A DNA stretch of 64,000 nucleotides from assembly GCF_002929535.1 (NCBI RefSeq), contig NZ_PJJO01000047.1, positions 1-64,000 of the forward strand. The letters run 5' to 3'. Every line of letters starts with the position of its first letter. The first letter of the stretch is position 1. Positions 44,151-53,340 of this stretch are shown piece after piece. Source of the stretch: Cryobacterium sp. Y11. Lineage in GTDB: Bacteria > Actinomycetota > Actinomycetes > Actinomycetales > Microbacteriaceae. The notes under the pieces are model-generated. The model was not told where the DNA came from and ran no database searches. It saw only the letters and a list, made by a program, of their open reading frames with translations. The position numbers and the translations under genes are program-made.

Positions 44151-44186
44151 TGTTCAACATACGAACAGGTGTACGTATGCTGAACA
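44151..44186. promoter_or_regulatory. Palindromic operator of the pcaIJF promoter
   Basis: TGTTCAACATACG (44151-44163) and CGTATGCTGAACA (44174-44186) are inverted with one mismatch over 13 bases and a 10-base spacer, immediately upstream of the pcaI ribosome site. The inner part ATACGAAC resembles IclR-family sites. The position would cover the promoter, so the IclR protein encoded at 40824-41624 is the likely binder. Confidence 0.65.
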
Positions 44187-44300
44187 TGATAGCAGGTCCG
44201 TGTTCAGTACGACAGAGCGTGGTGCCACACCGCCCAGCATCGACTTTCTACTTCAGTCGGCGTCGAGACGGACCAGAAGATGGTTCAGACGGAGAGCACT

Positions 44301-44715
44301 TCAGGTCGCTTCCAATACGCTGACGTAGTTTTCGATCAACAGTCCGCTCTTGTTATTCACGACCGCGCGCGGCGCAGCGGTGACGGATGGCACATTGCGG
44401 AGGCGATTTGTTGGCAAAGTCACGCGGTCACGGCAACTCGGGGTACCGGCGCGATTCATCCATTCTCCCGGCTGTCCGTTGTACGTGTTGAGGTGAAACC
44501 CGGCCCGGGTCATGGCCTCTTCACGAAGTGGATCGTCGTCAAGTCGGCGGGGATCGAGAGCGAAGTCACTGTCCTTCGTCGCGTCGGCCAGGGCGACGAG
44601 TGCGTTTCCCGTGTGCAGATAGATCGTTTGGGCTCCGATGACGATGACCGCGCCCCGATGCTCGCTGAGCACGTCGAGGGCGTCAAGCGGTCGCTGAGCG
44701 GCCCCGGTATTGTGG
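44301..44715 (-). pseudogene. Nucleotidyltransferase (AbiEii-like) fragment
   Basis: The minus frame reads LSDRLTALDVLSEHRGAV, VIGAQTIYLHTGNALVALAD, ATKDSDFALDPRRLDDDPL and FHLNTYNGQPGEWMNRAG. That is the start of the nucleotidyltransferase-fold proteins related to type IV toxins (AbiEii), with the Asp pair in TKDSD. After GEWMNRAG the sequence drifts (a frameshift) and ends at 44301 without the remaining domain. Its upstream end is fused to an IS3 OrfB fragment. Confidence 0.5.
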
Positions 44716-45243
44716 TCCGCAGACTCCTTGATCGGGTGATGCCGCGCAGCCCCTCACGGTACATGAGCCGTTCGACCGTGCAGCGGGCGACGGAGTGGCC
44801 ATCGCGTTTGAGTTGTGCGTGGACCTTCCTCGCGCCGTAGACGCCGTAGTTCTTCTTGTGCACGTCTGTGATCTCCACCATGGTTTCCTCATCCGTTTTC
44901 GATCGTTTCGAGGGCGGCCGGGACGTTGCCGCGTAGTACGTCGACGGGGCGATCTGCATTTCCTTACAGATCGGCTCGACCCCGTAGTCGTGCTTGTTCA
45001 TGTCGATGAAGGTGATCATCTGCTGGAGGGGCGGTCGAGCTCCGCCGCGAAGAAAGCCGCCGCGCTGCGAAGGATGGCATTCGACCTCCGCAGCTCACGA
45101 TTCTCTCGCTCAAGCTCGAGCAACCGGGCGGCATCCTCGCGAGCGGCAAGCAGTAGGCGCACCGCTCGTTCCTTCAACTCCGGCGGATACTTCTTCGACG
45201 CTGGCATGATTCTGAAGCTTTCCGGGTGATCAAGAACCTCCAT
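44716..45243 (-). pseudogene. IS3-family transposase remnant with internal deletion
   Basis: OrfA (45243-45016): MPASKKYPPELKERAVRLLL then directly LELERENRELRRSNAILRSA and FFAAELDRPSSR; about 45 residues of the helix-turn-helix middle are deleted. OrfB (45019 down): ITFIDMNKHDYGVEPICKEM, PSTYYAA, and HKKNYGVYGARKVHAQLKRD up to RSRSLRTTIPGP near 44710. It then passes into the nucleotidyltransferase fragment, so the DDE core is missing. Confidence 0.75.
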
Positions 45244-45967
45244 TACACCCGGGGCAAGACAAAGCGTCCGTCTTGATATGCTCCCGGAGCCGGCGCAGCT
45301 GGTGCCATCGAATGACGCGTTCGGTCACTGACTTGTGTGCCGGATCTTTGAGCAGGGTGAGTTTCTGAGTGGACCAGGCCGTGAACTCGGCCAGATAGCG
45401 GTCACGGGCCGGTAGTGCGCCGTGCTCGATGAGCAGTGCGCGGATGTATTCGACGGTCTGGACCGGCGGTAGAGCGTCGAACGCGTCGTGCGAGAGGTCG
45501 ATAGTTCCGTCGGCGATCGATCGGAGCAGCCGATCGACATGTGGTTGTCGAATCCAGGTCAGGCCGCTGTTCGGTCGTGCCATGTCGCCCAGCGCGGCCG
45601 TAAGGGGAGCAAGCCTGTCGGGAATCTGGCCGGTGGAACCAGTCAGGGTCTGCCTGATCTGATCCTTCAGCACGCATCACCAGCAGCGCCCCTTGCTGTG
45701 GAGCTCTTCTTCGGCGCCGCACTCGGTGCAGTCGATGTTGAGGGTGATGCCGCTGCAGGTCCGGCAGGTGCGCCCCTGAGGCGTTATGCCCGGAACGATC
45801 CCGTCATGCCGGCATATGATGCACGTTCCGTGGAAGCGTTTCGCGGCCATGTAGCAATACCCGCAAATCACCCCTTCCGGCCATAAGACGGCAGGGGAGT
45901 AAGCCTCGTGGCAACGAGCGCATGGAGTGTGAAGAGTGGGATCAGGTGCCTTCCGCGGACGACTCAC
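45241..45967 (-). pseudogene. Zinc-finger recombinase-associated protein split by a UGA codon
   Basis: Two open stretches in one frame. The first (45967-45680) has six CxxC-type pairs (CARCHEAY, CGYCYMAAKRF, CIICRHDG, CRTCSG, CTECGAEEE) and ends GRCW; then TGA (45677-45679); then CVLKDQIRQTLTGSTG and TWIRQPHVDRLLRSIADGTI, FDALPPVQTVEYIRALLIEH, up to 45241. The stop lies inside what would be another CxxC pair. In actinobacterial mobile elements such proteins follow an integrase and a small XRE regulator, as here. The C-terminal part is cut by the IS3 remnant. Confidence 0.65.
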
Positions 45968-46305
45968 GTGTGCTCTTCGGTGATGATCCGAGCCCGGACC
46001 GGGCGGGAATCCGCTGAGATGTCAACGGCCGGAGCGGCGTTGACTGCTTGCTTGCCGACGGTTGTCTCGACGTAGGGTTCAACGAGATCGTTTGGGGTGC
46101 AGTCGAAGATGTCACAGAGCGCAGCGAGCGTGCGCAGCGACAGTCGTTCCGGCTGCTCGGCCACGAGGCGGTAAACCTGCGCGGGCGACAGACTTACGCC
46201 GCGGTCACGGAGCAGCGGGCCCAATTCGGTCGTCTTCCACATGTTGTGCGCCGCCATGAGGGTTCGGAGGTGCCAGTGGTAGCTGATGCGTCGTTTCGCG
46301 GTCAT
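45964..46305 (-). CDS. Small XRE-family regulator
   Basis: 113 residues. A Cro/C1-type helix-turn-helix at about 15-75 (LRTLMAAHNMWKTTELGPLL, LSPAQVYRLVAEQPERLSLR, LAALCDIFDCTPNDLVEPY), then a short tail. ATG 46305 overlaps the end of the integrase gene and its stop overlaps the zinc-finger gene, so the three were one operon. It is the only intact member. A role in control of excision is inferred from position. Confidence 0.8.
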   Translation of the reverse strand: MTAKRRISYHWHLRTLMAAHNMWKTTELGPLLRDRGVSLSPAQVYRLVAEQPERLSLRTLAALCDIFDCTPNDLVEPYVETTVGKQAVNAAPAVDISADSRPVRARIITEEHT

Positions 46306-47338
46306 GGTCTGCCCTTCTGGGGGTCGAAGAGAGCTGCCGCGATACTCGCGTCCAGTACTTTTCTCAAGGTCCGGGTTCGGAAGTCGGATGACACCGAGGT
46401 ATAGATGGAGGTGCTGGAGGCGTGGGTATGACCAACCTGTTGTTAGACGAACAAGGGGTCGTAACCGTCTTCAATAGATGGGTGACGTAGGAATGCCGCA
46501 GGCAGTGCGGTCCGATCTCCGATGGCAGTTCGACCTCCGCTCTCCAGCTAGCAAATCGTCGACCCAGTGCCTCTGGGCCCACTCAGGCGCCACGTTCGCT
46601 CGGCCAGAGCGCCGAGCTGCGCAGGGTCCCGCCCTTGGTCGCCTTGCCCCAGCGAACGTAGAGAACGCCGTTGCCACCGAATTCCGGCGCGTGCGGGTTG
46701 GGGCCGAAGTCTTCCAAGTCCAGCATCTGGAACTCCCGCCGTCGCAGCCCATAGGCGTAGGCGACTGTGAACGCCGTGGCGTCCCGCTGCGCGGGCAGCC
46801 ATCCCTTCGTGCCCGCGTGGCGCAGTCGGACAACCTCGTCGTCGGCGTGGTCGAAGAAGCCCTGCAGTTCGACTCGCGTCAGAGCGCGCCGCCCCGGCCG
46901 CCCCTCATAGTCCGAGCTATGCACGGCCGCGTTCCAGCCAAAACAGAGCTGTATCGGGTGTGTGCCGAACAAACGCTCACAGACAGCCACCCAGTCATAG
47001 CGGGGATCGCATACGAAATCGCAAAAGATCCGGATCGCGGCCTGGTGGGAACGCAAAGTACTCACGGCCACCCCGGAGCCACTGCGGAGGTCAGACATGA
47101 ATTCCTCAACGTCAACGGGTTTCCACGTCCAGGGATATGCATTCGTGAACGTTTGGAAGCGCCGTACAAGCTTCAACCGCGGCTCGATGGTTGATCACTT
47201 CAAACCTCGAGCCAATTGCTGATCGGTCCAGCCGCTGATCATCGCCGCGAAAGTCTGCTCATCGGGACGCAGAAGCACTGACACCCGGGAACTCAGAATC
47301 TCGGGCGCAAATCCCGGTTCGAAACGTCGCGAAGCCAT
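46302..47338 (-). pseudogene. Tyrosine recombinase/integrase with several lesions
   Basis: ATG 47338 gives MASRRFEPGFAPEILSSRVS, RPDEQTFAAMISGWTDQQLA, then TGA (47195-47197). The SAM-like core-binding domain (LVRRFQTFTNAYPWTWKPVD) and catalytic domain start (AYAYGLRRREFQMLDLEDFG, the first Arg region) follow. About 40 residues are deleted before LWPSERGA, which is followed by another stop. The frame then carries the CLRHSYVTHLL box (His-x-x-Arg); after a frameshift come QQVGHTHASSTSIY with the nucleophile tyrosine, and RTLRKVLDA. One more TAA sits in that box. The enzyme cannot be active. Confidence 0.75.
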
Positions 47339-47970
47339 CTGGCCTCCAATAAGCAGATGCTGAAATCAATCATCAGATGCACGATACGTCCATTTGAGCC
47401 CTGAATCAATGGTTCGACGCATTTCTGTCAGGTCACCGAGGGCGCAATCACGACCCCACAACAGCCTTGATTTCACGGGAAAACAGGTCTCGTATCGACC
47501 TAAGACGAGTTTTCTCATCAATTGAAATTGGTCCCAGTTTGTGACCGATAATCTATATTATGTCACCAAATAGTTCAACAACCTGCAGCCCCCACGAGCC
47601 GCAACTTGGTTAAGTGCTGGATGCGCCGTCAGATTTCGTCGCGTTCCGTGCTGTTTTCAACCGGACCATTTCCGCACGATCAGGAGTGGGCCAACCTCGT
47701 GGTCGCGCTGGAAACCGCCTGCGTCTGAACGATCATCAACGGGTTTCCTCGCTTCTAAACCCAATCTTTGCAACATCAGACCGATGAAAGCATCAGTAGT
47801 CTCGCGCATCTCATCCGGCAGCCGCGATCGTGGCCATCCAAACGGAGGAGGAAACGATCGATCGCGACTTGTTCGATAGCCAAAAACGTGCGATATGTCA
47901 ACTACAAACACTGGGATACCAGGTGACCATCACGTCATCCGTCGCAGAATAACTCACTCCTATTTTTGTA
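47339..47970. other. Gene-free, A+T-richer junction region
   Basis: About 630 bases between the integrase start and the peptide-importer operon end. No open frame has protein-like composition. The stretch 47500-47590 is much richer in A and T than the neighbourhood and could contain promoters (for example the run around AATCTATATTATG). As it lies at the N-terminal side of an integrase gene it may also be where an attachment site was, but I see no repeat of it elsewhere in the window. Confidence 0.4.
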
Positions 47971-49656
47971 CTAGATATTCAGGCGAGCCCCAGGGATGGC
48001 ATCGAGCAGCTCACGGGTGTAGTCAACCTGCGCATTCTCAAAAATCTCGGTCGGTGTTCCGCTCTCGACAATGCACCCACGCTGCATGACGTGTACCTCG
48101 TGCGAGATCATCCGCACCACAGCGAGATCGTGGCTGATGAAGAGGTAGCTTAGACCGAGGTCACGCTGCAATACACCAAGCAGGTCGAGGATCTGAGCCT
48201 GCACGAGCACGTCAAGCGCTGAGACTGCTTCGTCGAGCACGACGAGCTCCGGGGAGAGTGCGAGCGCCCGGGCGATCGCCACTCGTTGACGCTGACCTCC
48301 GGACAGTTCGTGCGGTAGCCGTTCAGCGATGGCGGCGGAAAGCGCCACCTGGTCGAGGAGCTGCGCCACCATCGTGTGCCGGGTCTGCTTCGTTCCCACC
48401 TTGTGCACGCGGAGCGGCTCGGCGATCGATTCCTCGACTGTGTACCGCGGGTCCAGCGAGGCGTAAGGGTTCTGAAACACGGGCTGCACACGACGGCGGA
48501 AAGCAAAGAGCTCCCGCTTGCCTAGGCTCGCCATGTCGGCACCGGCAAACAGGATGGTGCCCGACGTGATCGGTTCGAGACCGAGGATCAGATTCGCCGT
48601 CGTCGACTTGCCGGACCCCGACTCCCCCACGATCGAGACAGTGCGTCCACGCGGGATACCAAAACTCATCTGATCGACAGCAGTGAACTGTGACGCCACC
48701 CCGGTTCCGGTCGCCCGAATCGTGAAGACCTTCGTGAGGTCGCGCACCTCAACGAGGTTGTCGACGGCGGGCTGCAGCGCGGCATCTCTTGACGTCGTTG
48801 CGACGACATCCAACGATCCAGCAAACTGGCGATCTCTGACCGCCCCGACCATGCTGATCGAGGTGAGGCTCGGCGCCGCCTGCAACAGCTGCTTTGTGTA
48901 TGCGTGTTGAGGGTTCGACAGAATCTCTTCGGCCCGCCCGAACTCGACGATCTCGCCGCGCAGCATCACGACAATCTTGTCGGCGCGCTCGGCGGCTAGC
49001 CCTAGGTCGTGGGTGATCAAGAAGACCGAGGTGCCCATCTCGGCGGTCAGCTGATCGAGCTGATCGAGAATGCGCCGCTGCACCGTCACGTCGAGGGCAG
49101 AGGTGGGCTCATCGGCGATGAGCAGCTTGGGCCGGCAGGCGAGGCCCATCGCGATCAGCACGCGCTGGCGCATCCCGCCCGAGAACTCGTGCGGGTACTG
49201 GTTCACCCGATGTTCGGGGTCGGGAATGCCGACCATGGTGAGCAGTTCGATCACCTGCGCCTTTGCCGTTGCCCCCGACGCGACGCCGTGCACCTCAAGC
49301 GCTTCGGCAACCTGATTACCGATCCGCATCAGCGGGTTGAGGTTCGACATCGGGTCCTGCGGCACCATGCCGATGCCCGCGCCACGAATCGCCTGCATCT
49401 CCCGTTCGCTCAGCGAGGCCAAGTCGACACCGTCGAACCAGACCTCGCCGCTGGTCAGTTGACCGGTGCTGGGAAGTAGCCGGTTGATCGCGGCAGCCGT
49501 CGTCGACTTGCCCGAGCCCGACTCACCGACGACCGCGACGGTCTGCCCGGGCAGTACGTCGATCGAGACATGTTTGACCGCCTGCACCTCGCGTGCGCCG
49601 GTGTTAAACGACACTGACAGGTCACGGATCGACAGAACGGGTGTGGGGGTGTTCAT
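47971..49656 (-). CDS. Fused DppD-DppF-type dipeptide ABC ATPase
   Basis: 561 residues from ATG 49656 (GAGGTAACC before it; the longer frame to 50067 is antisense to the hydrolase gene). Two full ATPase domains: first Walker A GESGSGKSTTAAAINRLLPS, signature FSGGMRQRVLIAM, Walker B LLIADEPTSALDVTV; second Walker A GESGSGKSTTANLILGLEP, signature LSGGQRQRVAIARAL, Walker B LVVLDEAVSALDVLVQ. The oligopeptide-family linker is QHAYTKQLLQAAP after each. It powers the DppB-C permease of the same operon (56081-57942). Last gene of the operon. Confidence 0.92.
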   Translation of the reverse strand: MNTPTPVLSIRDLSVSFNTGAREVQAVKHVSIDVLPGQTVAVVGESGSGKSTTAAAINRLLPSTGQLTSGEVWFDGVDLASLSEREMQAIRGAGIGMVPQDPMSNLNPLMRIGNQVAEALEVHGVASGATAKAQVIELLTMVGIPDPEHRVNQYPHEFSGGMRQRVLIAMGLACRPKLLIADEPTSALDVTVQRRILDQLDQLTAEMGTSVFLITHDLGLAAERADKIVVMLRGEIVEFGRAEEILSNPQHAYTKQLLQAAPSLTSISMVGAVRDRQFAGSLDVVATTSRDAALQPAVDNLVEVRDLTKVFTIRATGTGVASQFTAVDQMSFGIPRGRTVSIVGESGSGKSTTANLILGLEPITSGTILFAGADMASLGKRELFAFRRRVQPVFQNPYASLDPRYTVEESIAEPLRVHKVGTKQTRHTMVAQLLDQVALSAAIAERLPHELSGGQRQRVAIARALALSPELVVLDEAVSALDVLVQAQILDLLGVLQRDLGLSYLFISHDLAVVRMISHEVHVMQRGCIVESGTPTEIFENAQVDYTRELLDAIPGARLNI

Positions 49657-49732
49657 GGTTACCTCTTCGGTGCTGAGCGAACTTAAGAATGGTCTGAAGG
49701 TGTGGGGCGAGCGGATGCCGCGCGCGCGTCGG

Positions 49733-50905
49733 TTAGGTTCTCGCCTCGCGGTGTGCCGAGCCGAGTGTCTCGTCGAGCACTGCGGTTGCGGCGCCGAGCA
49801 GCCGCTGCCACAAGGTGTCGGTCGGAATCGGGATGCCGGGGGTGACGAGGCGGTTGCTTGCCAGAGCCAGCGACACTCCGTGGCCCGGGACGAAGCCGAT
49901 GACGCAGCCGACGAACCCAGGATGCCAGAGCAGATCGAGCTGTCGACCCCCGACCTCGAGCTGGGAACGGCGGAATCCCAATGCCTGTTCGGGATCGGGT
50001 CCAGCGGAGAAAAATTCTTCCGCCACCTCCGGACGCCAAAGTTGCTCATGATCGCGGTAGCGTGCAAACGCGTCGGCGAAGTTGATCAGGTCGGGCAGCG
50101 TCGAAAATAACCCGGCGTGCCCCGACACCCCGTCGAAGAGGTGGAAGGCGTTGCCGTCGTTGACCACACCGCGCACGGGCGTGCGTCGCCAGCCGCTGAA
50201 GTCGCCGCTCGTGTAGGGCACCGGGTAGGGCGTTCCGGTATCGACCATGACGAATTCCGCCTGGTCGCCGAGCGAGCTCGTAGCGACGTCGTCGGAAAGG
50301 GACCGAGCGAACTGGGTGGAGCCGAGACCGAGTGGACCGATGACCAACGCGTCGATCGCTTCCGGCAGTGGCAGGCCGGTCACCGACCCGATGATGCGCC
50401 CGAGCTGGATGAAGCCGAAGTCTGAGTAGTGACGTGCGGTTCCGGGCGCATAGCGCAGCGGATGCCGGTCGACGAATTCGAAACCTGCGTCAACGGTGTC
50501 GGCGGCGAGATAGAGCGGCTGCCACTCCCAGAGGCCGGCCCGGTGCTGCAGCAGCTGGCGCACTGTGATCTCGTCCTTCCGGCCGTCGCAGAATCGTGGC
50601 AGGTACCGGCGCACCGGGTCGTCGAGTTCGAGCAGCCGATCGGACATAAGCCGGATAATGGCGGTGGTTGTTGCGACGACCTTGGTGACCGACGCGAGGT
50701 CATGCTGAGTGTCAAGACCCAGGGGCACGGCATCCGTCTGGCTGGTGGGCAGCGCGCGGAAACCGGCGTGCGCCGTCTGGTCGAAGCCGGGCGCGCGCAC
50801 GGCCAGGGCTACACCAGCCGGCGGAGTGCTTCCGGCGGGAAGACCGGCGGGAATGGTGTGGATCAGCTGCCGGGCCGCCCGGTCGAGAATCGTCGAGAGC
50901 GTCAT
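49733..50905 (-). CDS. Serine hydrolase of the beta-lactamase/AmiE (YbbE) family
   Basis: 390 residues. The catalytic Ser-x-x-Lys is in LASVTKVVATTTA (about residue 70), with a YSD motif (RHYSDFGFIQLG) as second element and VNDGNAFHLFDGVSGHAGLF, the block seen in AmiE/YbbE, the MurNAc-L-alanine amidase of Bacillus MurNAc operons. No clear signal peptide, so probably cytoplasmic. In a murQ/anmK operon it likely removes peptide from (anhydro)MurNAc (inference). Its ATG overlaps the epimerase stop (ATGA). Confidence 0.8.
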   Translation of the reverse strand: MTLSTILDRAARQLIHTIPAGLPAGSTPPAGVALAVRAPGFDQTAHAGFRALPTSQTDAVPLGLDTQHDLASVTKVVATTTAIIRLMSDRLLELDDPVRRYLPRFCDGRKDEITVRQLLQHRAGLWEWQPLYLAADTVDAGFEFVDRHPLRYAPGTARHYSDFGFIQLGRIIGSVTGLPLPEAIDALVIGPLGLGSTQFARSLSDDVATSSLGDQAEFVMVDTGTPYPVPYTSGDFSGWRRTPVRGVVNDGNAFHLFDGVSGHAGLFSTLPDLINFADAFARYRDHEQLWRPEVAEEFFSAGPDPEQALGFRRSQLEVGGRQLDLLWHPGFVGCVIGFVPGHGVSLALASNRLVTPGIPIPTDTLWQRLLGAATAVLDETLGSAHREART

Positions 50906-52020
50906 CGCCCACTCTCCGTTTTCGTGGGGCCCGTCAGGCCGTTGATTCCGAGGCCAAAGCCCGAGCCCGAGCCCGGAAGCACCATATCACCGCGGTAGCT
51001 TGCGCCGCCGCGCACCGGAGAGGAGCGTAGCCAGAGCCCCGCATCGAGGTCCTGCGCACGCTGACGATCCGCTAGCGAGAGCATGCTGACGAATGCTGCC
51101 GCGGCGGTGATACCGACCTGGCTCTCCATCATGCAGCCGACGAGCACGCCAACGCCGTTGTCGCCGGCCAGCGCGGCCAGCCGGATCGCCTCAGTGAACC
51201 CAGCGGTTTTGGCCAGTTTGATGTTGATCAGGTCCGCGGCGCCGCGGGAGAGAATCTCGACCAGATCGGACGTCGTCCAGACCGACTCATCGGCGAGAAC
51301 CGGAGTGTCAACGCGGCTCGTCACGAAGACGAGATCGGTCAGGGCACGCGCGGCGACGGGCTGTTCGACGAACTCCAGGCCGAGGCCGGCGTCTTCCCAG
51401 CCCCTGATGATGTCGACGGCTTGCTCGGGGCTCCAGCCCTGGTTGGCGTCGACACGCAGCGCGATGGCCGGGCCAACCGCCGCGCGAATCGCGAGGAGAG
51501 CCTCGTGATCGTTCTGCCCCGCACCGACCTTGATCTTGAGCGTGCCGAACCCGGCAGCCACATGGGCGCTGGCACGTTCGACGAGCTCGTCGATGCCCGC
51601 GGCTGAGAGGGTCATATCTGTCACGACGGGCGCCGTCGCTCCGCCGAGAAACTCACTGAGCGGCAGGTCGGCCTGCTGGGCGGCCAGGTCGTAGAGCGCG
51701 CTGTCGACCCCGGCACGTGCGGCAGTGTTGTGCAGGATGCTGCCGGCCAGCTCAGCGCTCAGCGCGGCGGGCTGCTCGAGAGTGCGGCCCTGCACTGCGG
51801 CTGAGAGCGGACCGGCCGCGGCAGCGGCGATGCTAGCCGGGCTCTCGCCCGTCACCCGCCAGCTAGCGGCGGCTTCACCCCACCCGCTGCGTCCGTCGGA
51901 ATCGACGGCCTCAACGAGCACGGCCTGAATCGCGTCTGCCCGGCGGATCGCCGTGACAAACGGGCGCACCAGCGGAACATCGACGGTATGCACGATCAAG
52001 CGTGCGACGCGGGAACTCAT
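50902..52020 (-). CDS. Dipeptide epimerase-like enolase-superfamily enzyme
   Basis: 372 residues from ATG 52020; the same frame runs on upstream into the MFS gene but this ATG overlaps the MFS stop. MLE/MR layout: N-terminal capping domain, then GFGTLKIKVGAG with the KxK catalytic lysine, LRVDANQGWSPEQAVDII and FVEQPV (metal ligands), LADESVW, and the opposite-face lysine in INIKLAKTAGFTEA. VGCMMESQVGI is characteristic of L-Ala-D/L-Glu epimerases (YcjG/YkfB), which act on the murein dipeptide. This matches the operon theme. Confidence 0.88.
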   Translation of the reverse strand: MSSRVARLIVHTVDVPLVRPFVTAIRRADAIQAVLVEAVDSDGRSGWGEAAASWRVTGESPASIAAAAAGPLSAAVQGRTLEQPAALSAELAGSILHNTAARAGVDSALYDLAAQQADLPLSEFLGGATAPVVTDMTLSAAGIDELVERASAHVAAGFGTLKIKVGAGQNDHEALLAIRAAVGPAIALRVDANQGWSPEQAVDIIRGWEDAGLGLEFVEQPVAARALTDLVFVTSRVDTPVLADESVWTTSDLVEILSRGAADLINIKLAKTAGFTEAIRLAALAGDNGVGVLVGCMMESQVGITAAAAFVSMLSLADRQRAQDLDAGLWLRSSPVRGGASYRGDMVLPGSGSGFGLGINGLTGPTKTESGR

Positions 52021-53340
52021 CGTTCTCCCCCGATCGAGGGCTCGGCGAATGTCGCGGAGGAGGTGGCGACGACGAAGCCGCCGGTAATAGCCGTCCCAAC
52101 GGCTGCCCCGACAGCGGGCGCCCTTACGGCAGGCGTCGCCCGCCAGGCCAACGAAGCGACGAAGAGCACGAACAATGCCACGGCTGAAATGGCCGCCGTG
52201 GTCGTGGCCGCGCCCTGACCAGACGGCAACGTGACCGACGCTGCGATGAACGGGATCGTCGCTCCCCCGGCCGCGCCGAGCGCGACGAATGCCGAGGAGG
52301 CGCGCACGGCGTTCCGCTCCGGCGTGCGTTCGACCGCGGTACCGATGAGGAGTCCGTAACACGACCCCGAGGCGAATACCGCGAGTCCCAGGCCGAAGAG
52401 AGCGATGACAGGATACGGTCCCTGCAGCAGAGCCGCCCCCGCAGAGGGCCAGGGCGATCAGCGCGGTGCAGCCGAGCGCGACGCGTCCCGGCAGGACCCT
52501 GTCGGTCACCGCGACGCCCGACATACGACCGAGGCTCATCAGCAGCCAGAATACGCTGGTGCCAAGGGCTGCCACGGCCGCGGATGCCCCGAGGTTGTGT
52601 TCAAAGGTCGACGCCGACCAGCCCGAGATCACTGATTCGGTGCCCACATAGCAGAACAGAGCGGCGGCGAGAAACGCGAGTTGCACGGTGCGCGCCGAAC
52701 GGCCCGGGCGGGTAACGGTGGCAGCGACGCCAGCAGCAGCAGTGTCAGAGGTCTTGGTGGCACCGTCGGCCGGTGTCCGGCGCGGCACCGACGGAATCCC
52801 CCGGAGGCTTGCGACGACACCGAGCTGCAGGACTGCGATCAGCAGCGGAATCGGACGCGCCCAGCCCAGCATCGCCGCGGCGAGAACCGCGAGCGGCGTG
52901 ACGGTGGCAACGATGCTGATAATCAGGGTGAGTTTGGTCAGGGCGCGCGGTAATCCGTCGGCACCAATGACCCGCACGGCAGCGGTGCCGGCTGCCTCGA
53001 CAATGCCGAAGCCGAAGCCGGCTAGGGCGGCTCCGACTACGAACCAGAGCGGCGCGGGGGCACAGGCGGCCACAGCTAGGCCGAGGGCCTGAGCGGCGGC
53101 TCCGGCGCGCAACAGAGTCATCAACGAGAACAGCGCTGAGGCGAACGAGGTGGACAGCACACCGACCAGCAGCCCGGTGAACAGTGCCGGAATCGCTGGG
53201 AGCAGGGCAGTCGACGGCACCTCGAGGTCGGCGGCGAACGCCGGGATGACCGAGGGAATCACCGCGGCGGTACCGCCGAGCGCGGCGAACGCGAAAGCGA
53301 GGGAGCACACCGAACGCGTGCCGGTCTGGCTGCCGCTCAC
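52017..53340 (-). pseudogene. MFS transporter with a one-base frameshift
   Basis: From GTG 53340 (overlapping the GNAT stop): SVCSLAFAFAALGGTAAVIP, twelve membrane-type segments, GRMSGVAVTDRVLPGRVALG. At about 52436-52441 a G run (CTCTGCGGGGGCGG on the minus strand) carries one extra base. Dropping one G lets the frame continue as AALLQGPYPVIALFGLGLAV and PFIAASVTLPSGQGAATTTA to the TGA overlapping the epimerase ATG. About 440 residues when repaired. Either a real phase variant or lesion, or a homopolymer sequencing error. Could import amino-acid or sugar products or export; substrate unknown. Confidence 0.75.

Noticed and set aside
49657..50067. Extension of the fused ATPase to 50067
   Set aside because: It would run through the serine hydrolase gene; ATG 49656 has a good ribosome site and the family start.
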